This document shows, in pieces, positions 26,901-40,000 of a stretch of DNA of 64,000 nt. Numbering within the stretch: position 1 is the first letter of the stretch; each line of letters begins with the position of its first letter. Location of the stretch: the NCBI GenBank assembly GCA_039000515.1, contig JBCFYV010000012.1, forward strand, positions 83,368,193 to 83,432,192, in the 5' to 3' direction. The stretch is from Timema cristinae. Lineage: Eukaryota > Arthropoda > Insecta > Phasmatodea > Timematidae. The position numbers and the translations under genes were made by a program. A model generated the notes under the pieces. That model made no database searches. It was given only the letters and a program-made list of their open reading frames with translations, and was not told where the DNA came from.

Positions 26901-29900
26901 TGACAAATAAGATATGGATTTAATTGACTGCTTGGATTTATGTTCTTCTCTTGATTAGACCTAAACTTGAGTGGTTATTTTTTGGTTAGAGGAGTCTTGG
27001 TCAGTATAGTAAGAAAAAGCTGTGCATGCTCACAGTTACATAATATATTTGACAAAATTGATATAACTAAACTATCTAAAGTTGCACTACATCATAAATA
27101 AAATAAAATAATGTTTCAATGAAACAATAAAGTTGTTTTCCCCTGCAAAGCATCTTATTCCCCATTTGAGTCATTCGTTGATAAAGATTGACTAAAAAAT
27201 GAGTTACAATATTAAGAGTCCATCTAACAGTCAATTTACCGGGAAATTAAATACACAATTACACTTAAAGCAAAAAATGTTTCAAAAGTGGTTTTCTGAA
27301 TTCTTCATATGAAGACATTGAAATTGGGATGAATTTAATAGATTGTTTTAAATAATTATTTTTAAATTTTGTTGTATTTTTCAAATATGATAAAACAGTA
27401 TCACTGGCCTCAATCCCATTAGTTTTTAAAGTAGAATATAAAAATTGCAATAAGTTGCAGCATCCAGCTCGAGCTCTATTGCCTATTTAAGTTAAGTGTT
27501 ATTCGTAAGTTTAATGATCCATTTGTGTAACTTCCCAGTGATAAATGTTCGATGAACAATGCTTGGTTGAACAAACTCTACCCAAACCACAACCTCACAA
27601 TGTGACGAGTTCCACCATGGTGCGCACTAACAAAATGAAATGCAAAATTATGCCACCAAGACACCTCTTTACTTACTGTTTCAAGGTAGTCACTATCTTT
27701 TTTAGCACGTCTTGTACCCGTTTGTATTGTACACATCAAGTAATTATCAACTAATGGAATAGAAGGGAAAGTAAAATTTTGGAAGAAATGTACCTGTACT
27801 TGCATGGGGGTGGGAGTGGAAGGAAACCATTTAGGAAAATCACCCTCAGTACACCTGACTGGAATTCTAACCCTGATCTCTTAGTCACACTTGATTCAGT
27901 CTAATTTGAGAGAGAAGTGTTAGACCACACGACCATTGATATCGGTTTGCCACTATTTTCTTACCACTTTCTTTCAGGTTTTCAGAAAGAATTCCAACTT
28001 TCCAAAACAGCTTAGAATGAAGAAAGAGGAATAAAATTTTGTTTTTAATCAAAATGATTGGCAGGAGACTTGGTAGTTGGCATTTGAAACAGGATTATTT
28101 ACACTTGATGGGGAAATAAATGCAGCAGTTATGCAATCCATTGTTTCAGGAGAAGGAATGGGGGTGAGGGGATAAAACATTTGTTGCAATCAATATGCTT
28201 TGTTCTTCAGTTCACCCTTTCTTCCAGAAAAATGTATCCAAAGTTTCCTGTTAAATGACTCAAATTCACAAACTATACAATATTTTTTATTAAGTTTTAG
28301 CAAAAGTCTGTGTGTTTTCAAAACATAAAAAATTACCTGTGTTCCCTAGTTGTATGGCCATGTTTAAATAAAAACACCCAATAAAAAAGCTTGGATAAGA
28401 ATGTTTATTGCTGGGAACTTTTACATGAATCTGGTGTTATATTACACTTGATATAAAATTATCTTACTGACAGCTACATCATGGTTGTTGTGGTCATCAA
28501 ACTTTACTTAGTACAAGTATGTGAATAAAATTAAGTAGCATATATTTTTACTGTACTAAGAATTAAAAATATCATATTTGTTTAGGGATGGTTATAGAAA
28601 GATTTTAGTAGATGAGATGATTTCAGTACATTGCGTCAAACTAGGAGTGTGCAAAGCTTTTGAAACTTCAACTTAGCTTTAAAAATGATCAGATTTGACG
28701 TTGTTTGAAAAAAAGAAAAAAAAATCCTGCTTCAGTAATTTATTTAAGTAATATAGCAATAAATATATTGAAAGCTAAAATATTATGTTTAATTGTTGCT
28801 ACATCCTGAGCTGTTATCTGCATTACAAACTAATATTCATTTGAAAAAAAAAAAAAAAAAAAAAAAATTGAATTGCATGTTGTGATTATAACCTGAGTCA
28901 TTAGCTTGGATGAAATATTACAAACAATATCTAATGGTTCAATATAACATTTTCTAATGGATTTTATTACATAAGATAATATAAATAAGCACAGTATATT
29001 ATTTCTTCAAGTATAAGACAGCTAACAACACATCTTCAAACTTTGATATAGCTTTGAGAATAGTGATTCATATATTTTATTCGAGTTCACTTCAAAGTTC
29101 AAAGTTCAGATTGAAAAAGTAGACCTGGCCCACTCCTACTTCACTAACCTAAGACAAAACAAATAAGATCAAACACACAACTGCAGCAACAAGAAATAAA
29201 AACCAAATAAATGGCTCTAGAATGTTTGCCTACCTGGTCTCAATAATACTGTCCGGAATGGAAAGACTATCGTTTCCCCGGTGGTCTGTCGCCCTCCGAC
29301 CGTTATTCCTGCGACGCCGCACCAGAAATATCACTAGTACCACCATCAACAAGATGGCACAGGGAATCAGCACGCCCAGAAAGATGGGTGTGTTATCTGC
29401 ATCTGTGTTAACATTTTATAAAAGTGTATTCAATAAATAAAAAGAGGGAAAATAAATAGGATGCATGAAAACACATTAAAGTTTTACAATGTATTTATGT
29501 ACCAACTATACATATAAATTTCAAGCTAATTAGTAAAAGTAGTTATAAATATTATTAATGACCTAAAACCTTGACTTTTTCTCAATATACAAAATGAGGA
29601 AAAATTTAAAACCTAGGAATGATTGACATTTAATAAAGTTTTTAGATTACTTTAAAGGGTTTAAAAAAATAATAAACCCAATATCTTATTTAAAGAATAA
29701 AGATAATATTTATTCTAATTTACATATAAATACAGAAAAAAAAATTGTTTTAAAGCTGAGTTGTTAAAAATAAAATTTGTAAAATCAAAATTAATTGCAA
29801 AAATTATTTTGGAAATGTGTCCTTACAAATGATAAAGGAATATTTCCTTCAATAGCACTTACTTAACATTGTTGTGCAGTGTTTCTACACTGTAGTATTA

Positions 29901-30984
29901 TACATTTTCATGCTAGATAACATTCTTTTAGAAATCGGATCCTACTTGTGATTAAACAATAAAAAGAGGAACAGAGTTTACATTTTACACCAAGAACAAT
30001 GGAAAGCGGGAGTGGCCACCTATTCTCAGGCTGTTATTTCTTTCATCCAATTTCCCCTGAAAGAGCTCACACCACTCACCTGTCTGGATTGGGAAGGAGT
30101 AGTATGTATCTGTGAACTTGTCCCCAGCCGTGAAAGCCCGGACCTTGACCTTGTAAGTGGTACCGGCCTTAAGGGGACCATTGCAGTAGCCCGAGCCTGT
30201 TCCCTCACATTTCTCCACTCCAATGGTGAAGTCCTCCACCGAGGAGTTCTTGAAGGGATGGTACTGATAAGGGTCCATCACCTACACACACACACAGCAC
30301 ATGAGTGAATACAGAGGGACTACTGCTAAAATACCATTTGAGTGAGGGTCTCCAGGATTACTTCTAGAATATAAGCTGTTGGAGAATTTTTAAGGTGAGG
30401 CTTAACCTAATATATCCTCCCTGGTATTACTCAACTACTGTCAGGTCGTCCCAATTGACATAACCCATTTAAGCAAAACATTATGGTATAATAAAAAATT
30501 AATAAACACAGCCAAAATTATTTTTAACATACATCTTTATTTGGTAAATGTTTATCTTAGCTGTTAGGTTGTAAAGTATCTGACAAAGACTTAAAATAAC
30601 ATAAATTCTCTTGTGCCAAGTTGTCAAACATACCTGGTAAGGCGGCCAGATGCTGTACGCCTGAACGTCCCTCCAGCTTGGCATCTCTAATCCAGAGGCG
30701 TTTTTGCTGTCATCCTCGGCTACTATGACTGTGTACATTTCCACCTGGGAGCACAGACAAATAAAACATCATTACATTTGGTCCAAGCAATCAAGATATT
30801 AAAAATACTTTTTAAAACCGTGTGTTAGTAAACAACCTACAAACTAACTTAACTTCCCACCATTGTGTCATTACTCATTAGCTTGAAGATCTGAGTCAAA
30901 AATTAATCAATATACAAATATCAATATTATTTGGGTAGTTCCTTAAAATTGAGGTTTAAATTATTAAAATTCTAATCTAATCAA

Positions 30985-31019
<35 letters not shown>

Positions 31020-34000
31020 TTAAATACAATTTAGTAAAAAAAAAAAACCCTAATCAATAAACAAGATTTGAGAAACGAAGCCAGGATCTTTGACTTTATG
31101 CAAGAGTCCTCTATCATTGCTGATTTGTCTAATATCCAGGGTAATGCTTTGCTTTTAGTTAGCTATTATTCAAGTGAGTCTATCTGTGGTATCTACATTA
31201 ATTATATTATTATATTATCAAGGTAAGGCCCAAGTATATAATTTCATGATGCAATTGGATATTAATCTTATAAAGTGCCTTATGCACATAGTAAAACATG
31301 TTATTAATTATGTAACTATAATTAGATATTGGCTTCTAGTGAATACCTTTATTCTTTTTCCTGGTAGGTTTTCAACTCTCGCTAAACCTCATTAGTTGTT
31401 AATACTTCTTTCTCAATTTCCATGTCTTTTAAGTATTAATCTATCCATTATGTCTAAGTATGATACAATGTGTTCTCAATAAAGCAGCCCAACTTACTGC
31501 TCCATTTTCCTCTGTGAAGTAGTTCTTGCGGAAGCGTATCTGAATTGTTGTGCTGGTCTTGTAAACTTCAGTTGGTACCACTTGGCTGCTTGGCTTGGGT
31601 GGGGCTAGAACAATGTACAGCTTTCATAACAATGGAGAGGGCCTCTATCCCCGAAACAATGCATATACTTGGGTTATTAGCACCAAATATTTACTAATTA
31701 CTAGACTGCAATATTTTTTATTATTATTGTACAATCATTTATGTTGCCAGATAAAGTTGAATACATATGTGATCAAATTATAAAGGCAGCTGTGCACAAT
31801 TTTAAACAAACTGTTTAGTGGTCAGGTAGCACCGTGAACAATTCAACCATGGAGAGTGTGTTACCTAGGATTGGCATCTTCTGCTTCCAGGTTGTCTTAG
31901 GGCCGAACCCGATCTTGGTCTCGGCCTGGATCTCAAACCGATACGTCTTCCCGGGGATCAACTTCTTGATAGTACCTTGGAACTCGTCAGGTCGGAAGAC
32001 CTGCACCTGAGTGTACAATGAGTTCTGGAGGGAAAACAACAGTCAGTTAGGGGGAGATTCACTTCAGCACTCACCAGCAGGGTTAGTTGAGTGTTTGGCA
32101 CTCTTGACTCGAGTATCAAAGTAGAAATAAGTTCAATTCCGGGAATAAGCAATTGTTGTTTAGTGGAAGACCTGCTTCACGACTCATTAGTAGGGTTAAC
32201 CAAGTGTCTTATCATGCCTGACTCATTGTTAGAGCGGAGCATCAATTGTCCAACAAGTGGTTTAATAACCTCACTCCTGGTGAATTATAGTGGCAGTTGA
32301 TCTAAATTTACGTTCTCCGTCCTGTCCCCTTAGATTAGGAAGCAACATTAATAGCTGGCAAACCAAAATGTGCTGATGATAGATACAAGAGCACTCTGTC
32401 AATATTAAAGAATTGCAAAAGCCCACCTCGAGGCCGTAAGTGATGGTGAAATTCTGGATGACTCCATTCTGCTCATTGCTGGGCAAAGACCACTTGAAGT
32501 TGATAAAGCTGGGCTGGATATCCCCAGGGCTGAAGACTTCCACCTGGTCAAGAAGAAACACATTTAGAACTAGAGGCAGGATCCTTGATTCCTCAAATCC
32601 AAGGGTATTTAATAATAGAGGTGTGCGGAGCTTCAAAACTTCAACTTGGCTTTGAAACAAACATCAGCTTCAACTTCGCTTCGAAACAACTTCCAGCTTC
32701 GAAGCTTCGCCACTAAAAATATTGACAGCTTAAATACTCCATTTATTTTCAATTATTGCCATTCTGAGCTGTTTTATATATTACAAATTAATATTTATAT
32801 GGAAAAAAAACTGAAGTAATTGAATTGTAAGTTGTGATAGTAACTTGATTTGTCAGAGTTACACGAAATATTACAAACAATGGTGCAATAAAACATTTTC
32901 CGAGTAATATTAGTGCATCAAGTTATATAAATAACCACAATATAATATTTTTTTCAAGACTAAAACACCTAAAAGAAAACATTCGAGCTTCAATTTGACT
33001 TTGAGAATATTTTATGTATTTGATTTGAGAAATGAAAAAGTGGAATTCACACACCCCCATTTAATAATATTTAACATCCGAGAAAAATTTTGGTTCGGGA
33101 TTTAATGAGTTTTTCCTTCAAATTTTAAATAAGAATTTGTTTACAAGATATAATACTACTTAATGGTGACTTAGCCCTAGCATAATCATAGGACAACTAT
33201 AGCAACCAAAACCCAAAGCATTAATTTAACATTTAAATGAATGTATGAATGTTATAACAAATGTAACAAAGACATATTAACATTTAGTTACAATTTATTC
33301 TTATGGGTTTACCCTTTCACATTGATAAATTAATGACTGGGGACTGGATGTTATGCCTGTCTTAATCCTAAGTTAGATTATAAGGCATATGAAGCTACGA
33401 CAGGCTTAGCAAGCCGGTAGTGGCAAATATATGGCTTGAATAAAAAATGACACAGTCCACATGCTGGAAACAGTATTTAAAGTAAAGTTAAAATTTAAAT
33501 TTTCTATGAAGTTATATTTCCTCTATTTCTATTTACTTGCACTAGGATTTGAATTAAAGATTCAGTATTTATAGGTAAAATGAAAATTCAGATTTGACCC
33601 AACACTATTTAGAACACAGGACTGGAGAATTTAACCTGGTCAAGATGTGTTTGTCAGTGTTGTCATTAAAACATTTTTCTGACATAGCTAGGGGTATGTG
33701 AGTAGGTATTTTCCACTTTGAGACAAGTTTGATTGAAAACATCATAGTTATTTTCAACTTTGAGTAGACTAGAGCAATATTTGAACTGAAAATATTTCAA
33801 CTTGAGTTTCTATAGAAGACCCATGCATAAACCATAGATAAGTACAAACATTTTTTTTTGTGAAAAAATGCGTAGCATAAATTCAAATTTTTTAATAAAT
33901 TTAATAAAATTGTATTTTTTTTTTAGTTAGACAAAAGGAAATATTGAGGAACTTTGTTTGCTATGAGATTACATCTTTAGAGTGAATAAAATTTACTTAA

Positions 34001-37000
34001 ATAGGAATTTAAAAAAAATAATTATAAGTACTAAAATTTTTCATGTTTCGTAAAAATCTATGAGTCGAGTTTGAGCAGCTACTAAAACTCGACTCTAACT
34101 CAAATTTTCCAGTACTAGCACAACCTTAGACGTTAACCAGGCAGGTGTGTTAGTAAATCTTTGTGACCTTAAGTTCTAATATCAATTTATGTACGTACTT
34201 CAATTGGTTAGAATTGTGCTATCAAACTATCTCTTAAGAAAAATACAAATGATCAATAATCAGCTAATAGGTTTCATACTTAATAGTTGATTCAAAACTT
34301 GGTCCAGGGATATAAGTGCTGCTAGTAGCCATAAAGTTTACATGTCAAGTGTCAACTGCTAATAGCCGTGATATTTACAAGTTGACAGTGAAATTGCATG
34401 TGAAGAGGAACTTCCAAGAGATAAAATGTGATAAGGTAACAATTTAATCGCAGGTTGGATGGTGCAGCTCACCTTGCCAGGGACAGACTCGCGGGTGGTG
34501 AAGATGGCCGACACGGGCAGAGACCGTCTCAATACTGAGGATTCAGTCCCTGACCTCACCACGACAGTGAAGGTGTAGTTGCGGTGAGGCTTGAGGTCGG
34601 AGATTGTGATTGAGTCCCTCAGGGTGAGATTCTGTATGAGGAGCCCATCCGTGTTTAGGTACTGCACCTGCAATGACAAAAATAGGGTCGATTTAAACAT
34701 TAGGTTTTACTTTTTTGATTGTGATAAAGTTTACCTATTAACTACCAATTACAATGACCACCAAATTTCTTACTCTCCCTGTCTTAATTTTTGTAGTGTA
34801 ATTTAGAGTCTAAGGAAGTAGAAATCAGAAATCAAAGTAAAGCTTGTCTTCTCGTTTGCTAATGAAAGGGAGGTCAGTGTTTGAGTCATGACCGGGTATA
34901 CTCTGTAAATTTTAACATCAATAACCTTATAGTTAAAAGGTGACTTTAATATGAATAATAATTGTATTATTAGATCTGTAAAGTAGTGTATTGAAAAAAT
35001 AAAAATTATCCATTATTATTTCTATTGTTAATTAATATTAATAAAGTTTAATGCAAATAAATGACCACTTCTCAAATCCCCAAAATCTAGAAAATTTGAA
35101 TGAGAACAAAACTTTATGCAACCCACGTTTAAAATTGAACATGAATGTGTACTTTTTAATAGATTGTTTTTTCTCATGTTTTGACCATATTGTTGCAAGA
35201 AAAAAGTATCTTGAAAGATTTTGTGTGAAGATGAATATGTACTACTAGTAATAAGATTGTTCACTTTTCAAATTTTTAGCATATTCTTGCAAACAAAAAC
35301 TTCTCGAAAGAGTATGTTACTAATCATAGATTTTTTATATAAAGCATTTAATATTTTCAAATTGAAATAATTTTTTTTTAAAATATGCATGCATAAAAAT
35401 ATGTATAGCAACTTGTAAGGAAAACTTTCCAACCAGAATTGATTTGAACTCCCAGATCATGTCAAGCTGGAAATAAAATCCTAAGAGGCATCTGTTTCTT
35501 GGTTGCTCTCACTTCAAATAACAGCCCCACAAGCCCCTGTTACTTGGTTACTTTTACCTCAAATAACAACCCCACAAGCCCCTGCTACTTGGTTACTCTT
35601 ACCTCAAATAACAACCCCACAAGCCCCTGCTACTTGGTTACTTTTACCTCAAATAACAACCCCACAAGCCCCTGCTACTTGGTTACTCTTACCTCAAATA
35701 ACAACCCCACAAGCCCCTGCTACTTGGTTACTCTTACCTCAAATAACAACCCCACAAGCCCCTGCTACTTGGTTACTCTTACCTCAAATAACAACCCCAC
35801 AAGCCCCTGCTACTTGGTTACTCTTACCTCAAATAACAACCCCACAAGCCCCTGCTACTTGGTTACTCTTACCTCAAATAACAACCCACAAGCCCCTGCT
35901 ACTTGGTTACTCTTACCTCAAATAACAACCCCACAAGCCCCTGCTACTTGGTTACTTTCACCTCAAATAACAACCCTACATGCCCCTGTTACTTGGTTAC
36001 TTTTACCTCAAATAACAACCCCACAAGCCCCTGCTACTTGGTTACTCTTACCTCAAATAACAACCCCACAAGCCCCTGCTACTTGGTTACTTTCACCTCA
36101 AATAACAACCCTACATGCCCCTGTTACTTGGTTACTTTTACCTCAAATAACAACCCCAAAAGCCCCTGCTACTTGGTTACTTTTACCTCAAATAACAGCC
36201 CCACAAGCCTCTGCTACTTGGTTACTTTTACCTCAAATAACAACCCCACAAGCCCCTGCTACTTGGTTACTCTTACCTCAAATAACAACCCCACAAGCCC
36301 CTGCTACTTGGTTACTCTTACCTCAAATAACAACCCCACAAGCCCCTGCTACTTGGTTACTCTTACCTCAAATAACAACCCCACAAGCCCCTGCTACTTG
36401 GTTACTCTTACCTCAAATAACAACCCCACAAGCCCCTGCTACTTGGTTACTTTTACCTCAAATAACAACCCCACAAGCCCCTGCTACTTGGTTACTTTCA
36501 CCTCAAATAACAACCCCACAAGCCCCTGCTACTTGGTTACTCTTACCTCAAATAACAATCTCACAAGCCCCTGCTACTTGGTTACTCTTACCTCAAATAA
36601 CCACCCCACAAGCCCCTGCTACTTGGTTACTTTCACCTCAAATAACAACCCACAAGCCCCTGCTACTTGGTTACTTTCACCTCAAATAACAACCCTACAT
36701 GCCCCTGTTACTTGGTTACTCTTACCTCAAATAACAACCCCACAAGCCCCTGCTACTTGGTTACTTTTACCTCAAATAACAACCCCACAAGCCCCTGCTA
36801 CTTGGTTACTCTTACCTCAAATAACAACCCCACAAGCCCCTGCTACTTGGTTACTCTTACCTCAAATAACAACCCCACAAGCCCCTGCTACTTGGTTACT
36901 TTTACCTCAAATAACAACCCCACAAGCCCCTGCTACTTGGTTACTCTTACCTCAAATAACAACCTCACAAGCCCCTGCTACTTGGTTACTTTTACCTCAA

Positions 37001-40000
37001 ATAACAACCCCACAAGCCCCTGCTACTTGGTTACTTTCACCTCAAATAACAACCCTACATGCCCCTGTTACTTGGTTACTTTTACCTCAAATAACAACCC
37101 CACAAGCCCCTGCTACTTGGTTACTTTCACCTCAAATAACAACCCTACATGCCCCTGTTACTTGGTTACTTTTACCTCAAATAACAACCCCACAAGCCCC
37201 TGCTACTTGGTTACTTTTACCTCAAATAACAACCCCACAAGCCCCTGCTACTTGGTTACTTTCACCTCAAATAACAACCCTACATGCCCCTGTTACTTGG
37301 TTACTTTTACCTCAAATAACAACCCCACAAGCCCCTGCTACTTGGTTACTTTTACCTCAAATAACAACCCCACAAGCCCCTGCTACTTGGTTACTTTTAC
37401 CTCAAATAACAGCCTCACAAGCCCCTGTTACTTGGTTACTCTCAACTAAAATAATAACAGCCCCACCAGCCCTTATTACTTGATTGAGCTCACCTCAAAT
37501 AACGGCCCAACAATCTACCGTTACTTAGTTGATCTCACCTCAAAAGCGTTATACTCCCCTCTAGGAGTGTCCCAGGTCAGGGTGACCTCGGTGTCTGAGA
37601 TGTGAGTTGCATTTATGGATGTGATGGGCTCAGGGTCTGAAACAACAAGGACAATTTATTGTTTCAAAACAACCATCTTCTTAGCTGTACCAATAATTGA
37701 TGTGTATAAGCTTGGACAGTGAATGTAAGAGAAACTAGGAAAGTGAAGGCCACGAGAATGAAGTTTGTGAGGAGCCTGTTAGCTGTCATGAGGAAAACCA
37801 GGATTAGGAATTAAGTTATTCGGGAAAGAGTATGGGTACAGGGAGTACATGAGATAGTAGAGGAAGCAAGATTGAGATGATATGGGCATGTAATGAGGAT
37901 GGAAAAAGAGAGGATGCCAAAGAAAATGTTGAGAATCAAGTATGTAGGAAAAAGACCACAAGGGAGGCCAAGAAAGAGATGGGAGGAGCAGATAACAAAG
38001 TGTTCAAGTGAAAGGAGAAGAACGGAAGAAATTAAAGGAGGAATAATGGTGGAAGGATAGAGGAATATGAAGGCATTTTACTAAACTGAACCCGCCACAG
38101 ACTGAAAACAGTTGATAATTATTATTATGATAATACGCTTGACACTTACTTGGCTTCCCTACTAGTCTGTTTGGACCTTTGATTCACTATAGGTCTATGC
38201 CTGACAGGAAGCTTCACCACGGGTTTATGCCGGGAACTTTACCATTGGCATATGCCCGACCCTATACTTCCCCACTAAACTATGCCTGGCAGGAAGCTAC
38301 AACACTGGATTACATCTAGCAGTAAGCTCCACCACTAGTCAACGCCTGGCTACTCACACATCCTGTCCTGTCTCTGGAGTGGCTGGCTGGTCACCCCGTC
38401 AGACACAGTCCACACTGTGATGTTGTACAGCCTCCCAGGAATAAGGTCGTTGAAAGTAACCTTGGTATCTGTGTCATTAGCAGTCTTCTCCCGCACGGGA
38501 ACGCTGGCGTCTGAGAGCATGAAGCGGTACAGGTCGAACCGGGATGAGATCTGTGGTGTGGGTGTGTACCGGAGTGTCAAGGTGTCCGTCTCCTGCTGGC
38601 TACTGACCACTGTGATGTCAGACTGTATCAGAGGCACTGAAACACAATTGTCATTCTGTGAGATCGCAAGTACATAGTAGCACTATATGTTCACTTGAGT
38701 TTGAGAGTTGTAACTACTAACTTATGTGGATCAGAGAATCCTTTAGAACACAGGTGTTTATGATACCAATATAATCAGTTCTATCGAAAACCTAATAAAG
38801 ACACTTAATTAGACGTTACAATACTTGTAATTATCGATTATTATTTTGAAGCTTTAAACATAATTTTCCAATTTTTGATTCTGATTTCTCAATATTAATG
38901 TTTATCTTTTTCAATGAATCCAACCTCAAATTAAAAATATGTTATTTATTTATACATCAAAGTGTTATGTATTTACAAATATATTAAAAAGTGTGAATAT
39001 GAAATATTTAAAAAAAATCATTAAAACAAAATGGCCATGAATGATCTGTGCAGGAGTACTATTGCACAAAAGATATGTTGTTGAGTGCATTCATTTACAA
39101 TTCATTTGAAATTAAATTTACTTTTAAAAAAGAAGAAAAAACCAAAATTACCTAGTTTCGGAATTATGCTGTTTGATTTGATACCAGAATTTTAACATAC
39201 TGGAATTTGAGAGCTAAGCAATGAGGTATCCAAAAATCAAGATGATACGAAGAAAAAATTCTGGATTATTTTAATAGCAGCAGGAATTGGGGTTATTTAA
39301 GTATCAAGTTTTACATCCCTAGTTTAAAACCATAACCTAAACACCTTCTTTTACTCACTGGTTCTAGCAGCGAGATTTGTGACATCACTATCCAGCTTGT
39401 ATGACACAGTGTGAATGAAGAACTGATACTTGATCCCTGGCGTGAGGTCCTCGATGAGTACCTTCACCAGCTGAGGGTTCCTGACCCGGCCACATTACTC
39501 TCTGTCATGTTCTTAGTGTGGGGGGCACCCTCATTTCCCTCCTCTCTCCATTGCACTATATAGCGCTCCACACGGCCCTCAGGACGAGGCCACTCTAGGG
39601 TCACGTTGGTTGAGTCTACCAAGGGGGCAATGTTGGAGACAGGGTTTGGACCTGAAACAAGGACTCTTGTTAATATCAAGTTGTGGCCAGAGAGGTAAAT
39701 GTGTTGAGAGAAACAGGCTGTGACAAAAGAGGCAGGTTGTGATGAGAGTGGTAGGTTGTGACAAAGGGGCAGGGTGTGACGAGAGGGGCAGAGTATAACA
39801 AGAGGGGCAGGGTGTGACAAGAGGGGCAGGGTGTGACAAGAGGGGCAGGGTGTGACAAGAGGGGCAGGGTGTGACAAGAGGGCAGGGTGTGACAATAGGG
39901 GCAGGGTGTGACAATAGGGGCAGGGTGTGACAATAGGGGCAGGGTGTGACAAGAGGGGCAGGTTGTGACAATAGGGCAGGGTGTGACAATAGGGCAGGGT

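Larger units (their letters stand above)
25624..29233 (-). other. Ptp10D intron with SINEs and a hAT MITE
   Basis: Separates the transmembrane exon from the phosphatase exons. It contains a SINE-A (26,346-26,618), a SINE-B (about 27,805-27,945), a hAT MITE (28,642-29,138) and an A run at about 28,842-28,867. Otherwise AT-rich sequence without recognised content. Confidence 0.8.

Noticed and set aside
35499..37483. Long plus-strand open frames (up to 526 codons) of a 15-residue repeat
   Set aside because: They exist only because a 45-bp minisatellite unit happens to lack stops in plus frames. The array lies in an intron of the minus-strand gene and has no start context, domain or signal peptide of its own.
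35497..37538. CRISPR-like appearance of regular repeats
   Set aside because: The units are contiguous with no unique spacers, and the surrounding DNA is eukaryotic with spliced exons.
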